A model generated the notes under the pieces. The model saw only the letters and a program-made list of their open reading frames with translations, did no database searches and was not told the origin of the DNA. The position numbers were made by a program, and so were the translations under genes. 64,000 bases of DNA from Cerrena zonata (Eukaryota; Basidiomycota; Agaricomycetes; Polyporales; Cerrenaceae): contig JASBNA010000108.1 of NCBI GenBank assembly GCA_038087015.1, positions 1 through 64,000 on the forward strand, given 5' to 3'. Shown one piece after another: positions 60,235 through 64,000 of this stretch. Every line of letters starts with the position of its first letter. The stretch's first letter is position 1.

Positions 60235-60959
60235 GGATGAGCTTTTGCAGTTTTTCGTTTTTGGAAGCACGAGTGTAGGTCTAACCGTAAGTTACCACGT
60301 TAGCCAGAGGTTTACTACCTAGGCGTCTAAACGAGTCAGCCCCTGACTCGACTCCTCACTCGCTACTTCCCAGTCGATCCCTATTACCTTTAGGCTGGGG
60401 GCCCAGTGTCATTTCATTATTCACTTCCGCCGGGTGTGCGTGGGATTACAGCCTACATATTCACTAACTAACGATATTCTTCTCAAAATGACGATTGGTT
60501 TTAAATTGTCCTCCACATCATTAGACAGGTCGTAATTAAACATGTAAATGACTGCTCGCCATCTCAGTCAAAACAGCTATGGTTGAAGCTATATTTCCTT
60601 GAGTAGTATACTGGCAGAGTATGCAATATAATGGGAAACGCTCGAGAGCATCGACACAGCTCGACTTGAGGGGCTAGACTCGAGAGATGCATGACCGTAT
60701 ACATATTCCTATGAGCCAAAGATGTTCAATTACCTCGTCCATTCCGAGTGGCTACGGGTTGCTATCCCGTTAAAGGCTTTCTCTGCTCACGGTCTTATTG
60801 ATTTTCATGAAGCTGGGATTGTTTTCGAGGGTGAGAGGGGGTATAGAAGGGAGGTTATCCGAGTCCACGCCATTGTGTAGATCAGTAACCTCTTCAAGCC
60901 AACAAGGTGTTTAGTCAGTTTACTACATCCATTTGGGATATGTTATTCATGTCGGACAG
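60235..60959. other. Upstream region of the minus-strand F-box gene
   Basis: No gene seen. Expected to hold that gene's promoter. Confidence 0.4.
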
Positions 60960-62100
60960 AGTGAGCCGTTTAACTGCAACATACTAGTGTTGAAAGCTTG
61001 AGAAGCCAGTAATGGCGATGATGGCCCAAAAGGGAGGTGTGCGTAGTCCCTGGAGAGAAGTGTCAGACTACAGAGACGAGAGAAATAGAGCTACATGCAA
61101 TGAATCATAGTCCGCCTTGATGTCTACTCAGGTAGTGATCGATTCCTTGGGTAAAGAAACCTCGAAGGTCGATGGACAAGTACTAAGCACTCAATCGACA
61201 CTCATAGGTTTGTTTTCGTAGATGTCCAAGTCATCAGACACTACTGCTGATGCTGAGAGCATAATGGATGTGACGATCAAGCAGCATTGGAGCCTATCGT
61301 AGGAAGATTTAGTCTCCGTCCATAGCCGTGCATAATTTAAAAGATGTACAGACCATTCCTTTCGGAGAAAGCGTCTTGGCAATTTGACGTACGAAAATCG
61401 CTTCCACAGAGTTTCCAGGATCTTATGGGACAGCTTGCTCCTTTACCTATCCGAACGTCCATCATCCAAGATCTCCCAGAGGGCGGGGGTTTGGCGGGGG
61501 AATATCTAGACTAATCGCTGATGTTTGATGCGATTGAGACTGACATCGGACAGAGATTAATCAGTGAGCGCGATTCAACGCTTGAGTGTCAATAGTAAGG
61601 TTTTTTACTAGTAACGGCGGCTGTTGACAATGAATCGAATAGAAGTTGAAAACAGCTACGTCAGTGCCAGTATGGGAATGAACGCTAGACTTATGCCAGG
61701 AGCCGTAGTCGCTTTCAACGAACAATAATCCGATGGTGATAAGTTCGAAAGCAGAAATACATGGGAGACTCATCAATTTGGACCGTTGAACGAACGAAGT
61801 TGTAGACGGTAGCACGAGAGACGGAGATCGATAGGTAGGATAATTCTGATCAGAATATGTCATCGACGCGAGGTCAATATCCTGGATTAAAGTGAACGAG
61901 AGACCGTTTTCTTTTCGTGGCTTTCAACTCGTTGCTCCTCTGTTGTGTGATGTGGCAGGCCCGAAAAAGGATGCATATGTGTTGTTCGGAAAGCAGGAAA
62001 ATGGGTCTCTGATCGGCGGGACAGCGGGCCGAGCACACCTACCTCTCCATCGTCATCGAAAAGACTCTCCTTTAGGTAACCACCATACAACTTTGCCCCA
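60960..62100 (-). repeat. Element S, copy d (decayed)
   Basis: GTGATCGATTCCTTGGGTAAAG near 61135 matches GTTGATCAATTCCTTTGGTAA in copy b; ACTCATAGGTTTG near 61201 matches copy e; TTTCCAGGATCTTATGG near 61411 matches TTCCAGGATCTCTTTAG in copy b. A minus frame (61382-61191) is a remnant of the second exon. Frames broken. Confidence 0.6.
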
Positions 62101-62550
62101 ACTGCAATCAGGTTGAAAGCTGTGAATCCCTCTCGGATCCCGTCCCACTTTTACTGGTCCACTGGCATTTTCGATTATTTTTATGTTCACTCTCAACTCA
62201 CTCGTCTTTGCTTTCGGGATTAATATGACCCCTCCAGACTCTCTCTACATTACAGAACTTGAATACTTCGTCCTTTCCCCATTAGGATAGACCTTGTGAC
62301 CTCCATCCGCCCCTCCTTCCTCCTCTGACACCTTCTGGCCTTGTGTAAACGTACAAACATGTCGATCAAATCCAAATCTTAGTGGAACTACGTTGGCCTC
62401 TCCACCTTCCGACCGACGCCAATTGGTCGCTTCTCCATTCTGCCTTACAATGTATACTCTTGTGTTCTCGTAACGCCGATACCACCCCTTTAAAATATTT
62501 GGGCAATGATCCTTGTCCCTTGTCACCTTTCCTCCTGTGCATCCGACATA
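62101..62550 (+). promoter_or_regulatory. Upstream region of membrane protein gene
   Basis: No coding exon recognised. A minus-strand open frame of 126 codons (62625-62245) overlaps the first exon and is probably a shadow. CT-rich stretches near 62300-62340 and 62515-62540 fit a fungal promoter. Confidence 0.4.
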
Positions 62551-63872
62551 ATGACCGAACATCCTACAGTAAAACGATATTTCCCAGACAATGCCTTCAC
62601 TCCATTGACGTCCATTGGTTGGCACTTGGGAGACAGTGACTGGTGCTTTCTACCGCAGTCTGAAAAGACACGGACCATATTTATCATTGCGACATCGGCA
62701 GCTTTTGTGGCCTTCGGTCCGTGTTTCTCTCCTCCATACTCCCAACGCCCCATTTAACATCACAACATACAGGCATACAGCTCATCCCAATGGTCATCTC
62801 TCTTCGCGCTCTTTGGATATCCACTCGTACATCACCATCGCGGATAATCAAATATCTCGTGGTACATACATGCGCGTTAGAAATCGTCAACATCATCGGG
62901 CTTCTCACTGCCGCTCTTTCGTTCCGGTTGTACTTTGGCTCGTTTCAGGACCTGTGGGCTAGGAGAACCTGCTTCAACCCCACCAATAATGAAGACGCAG
63001 CTACGTATATCAACCCTAGGTCCGATGTAGATGCCGATCTCGATGAGTGGGAGCGATGGCGTGAAGAGTTTCGAGTCCTGAACATCATATCGACTGTAGC
63101 CTTTGGTCTATGCGGGATGTTGACGGATGGGATGCTTGTGAGTGGTATCTTGTCTTTTTTTTCGTGACCAGTAACCGTAAACCAAGAGATATCTCATCAC
63201 TAGCTCTGGCGCTGTCATCAAATTTGGAAATTTACCCTCTTTTCGAGGCCGAAGCTCGTCATAGTCATCCCTATGTTGTTATTCGTTGCATCGGCAGGTG
63301 TGCGATGTTCACAGTCGCAATGGAAGTGTACATATTGACCACCTTCTCAAGTATCTCTGTGCTTCTCAGGTATAGGTGATCCACCCACCGGGTTCAGCCT
63401 CTTCCTCTACTTCATCATCTCGATGACACTCAATATCACTCTAACGAGTTTGATCATTCTTCGCCTACTCCGATGCAGAGCACAAACACAAAAGGCATTG
63501 GGAAATCAACACGGACGCCATTACAACATGATATCCATCATGTTTGTTGAATCGGCCTTCATGAGTTTCATATGCTCGGTATTGATCCTGGCGAGTTTTC
63601 AGGATAATATTGCTTCGAATTTTGGGATGACACTTGAAATTTGGGTTGCTGTCACCCCTGCTGTTCAGGTAAGGGAGGACTCCTTTCCGATTATGTCTTC
63701 GACTCTGACCTTTTGCTTCTCGTTGGCGAGGTAGGCATGTGCGAATCACTTGATTGTGTATCGAGGAGCACGAGGATTCTACGGAAGCTGGAAAAATCAC
63801 AATGCTTCTGAAGAGAACCATTCCACTGTCGCCTTTTCCCAGTCACAATCTGCTGCCGACCTTTCTGTATAA
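62551..63872 (+). CDS. Multi-pass membrane protein, five exons
   Basis: Exons 62551-62716, 62773-63137, 63204-63297, 63352-63668, 63735-63872; 359 residues. Hydrophobic segments: TIFIIATSAAFVAF joined to IQLIPMVISL (exon 1/2), ALEIVNIIGLLTAALSFRLY, LNIISTVAFGLCGMLTDGML, LVIVIPMLLFVAS, GFSLFLYFIISMTLNITLTS and MSFICSVLILASF, then WVAVTPAVQ: about six to seven passes. HGRHYNMISIMFVESA between the last two is a signature of a large basidiomycete family of unknown function with receptor-like topology. A cytosolic Ser/Asn-rich tail ends AADLSV. The first exon (FPDNAFTPLTSIGWHLGDSD) would be extracellular, with no signal peptide. Ligand or substrate unknown. Confidence 0.8.
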
Positions 63873-64000
63873 TCCAATTAAAGAAAGGGGGTTTCAGTCA
63901 CTCGACGGAAACGAAAAAGAAAATATCTAGTATGTCTGCGTCTGTTGTTCGGATGGATGCAGACCGGGATATATGTAAGTTTACGTAGCAAGTATCTGTA

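Noticed and set aside
1..64000. CRISPR arrays, bacterial operons, insertion sequences
   Set aside because: Intron-rich eukaryotic gene structure throughout, and no regularly spaced direct repeats with unique spacers.
1..64000. tRNA or rRNA genes
   Set aside because: I found no convincing cloverleaf with A and B boxes and no rRNA-like stretch by eye; a tRNA scan would be decisive.

Overview
The window looks like nuclear DNA of a filamentous basidiomycete, most likely an Agaricomycete. Genes are split by many 50-65 bp GT-AG introns, there are no operons or bacterial ribosome-binding sites, and the families are typical fungal ones: F-box-like proteins, NACHT P-loop NTPases with C-terminal propellers, and a multi-pass membrane protein. 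All exon models were worked out by hand from splice-site logic, reading-frame continuity and comparison between paralogues inside the window. No database was searched.

Layout. 0.7-8.6 kb: tandem array of three F-box-like genes (first decayed, next two intact at 661 and 657 codons) plus an inverted orphan last exon. 9.2-11.7 kb: a 10-exon F-box/zinc-cysteine gene, whose paralogue lies inverted at 57.8-60.2 kb. 16.8-21.2, 27.1-31.4 and 46.7-51.1 kb: three intact NLR-like genes (NLR1 and NLR2 on minus, NLR3 on plus), each C2 - helical linker - NACHT - beta-propeller, of 1327, 1303 and 1311 residues with the same nine-exon plan. 39.6-42.4 kb: an intact eight-exon gene for a 799-residue protein I cannot place. 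54.0-56.2 kb: a partly decayed gene with a C-terminal coiled coil. 62.6-63.9 kb: a 359-residue multi-pass membrane protein.

Much of the space between is a graveyard of decayed copies. Element R lies convergently downstream of each NLR gene and includes remnants of the F-box family; a fourth copy is at 43-45 kb. Element S lies upstream of NLR2 and NLR3, with further copies at 12.7, 34.7 and 61 kb. The window therefore records repeated segmental duplication of a unit that paired an F-box-like gene and an NLR gene tail to tail. NLR3 and its flanks are an inverted copy of NLR2 and its flanks.

The most striking signal is compositional. In all three NLR genes the propeller exon, the last 200-300 bases of the NACHT exon and several hundred bases of 3' flank are almost free of CpG (1-4 sites in over 2 kb), while the C2-NACHT half is CpG-rich. 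The boundary falls in the same place in each copy, yet the reading frames stay open. A plausible reading is a fast-duplicating fungal NLR / F-box (recognition plus ubiquitin-adaptor) cluster of the innate-immunity or allorecognition type; function is inferred from domains only.
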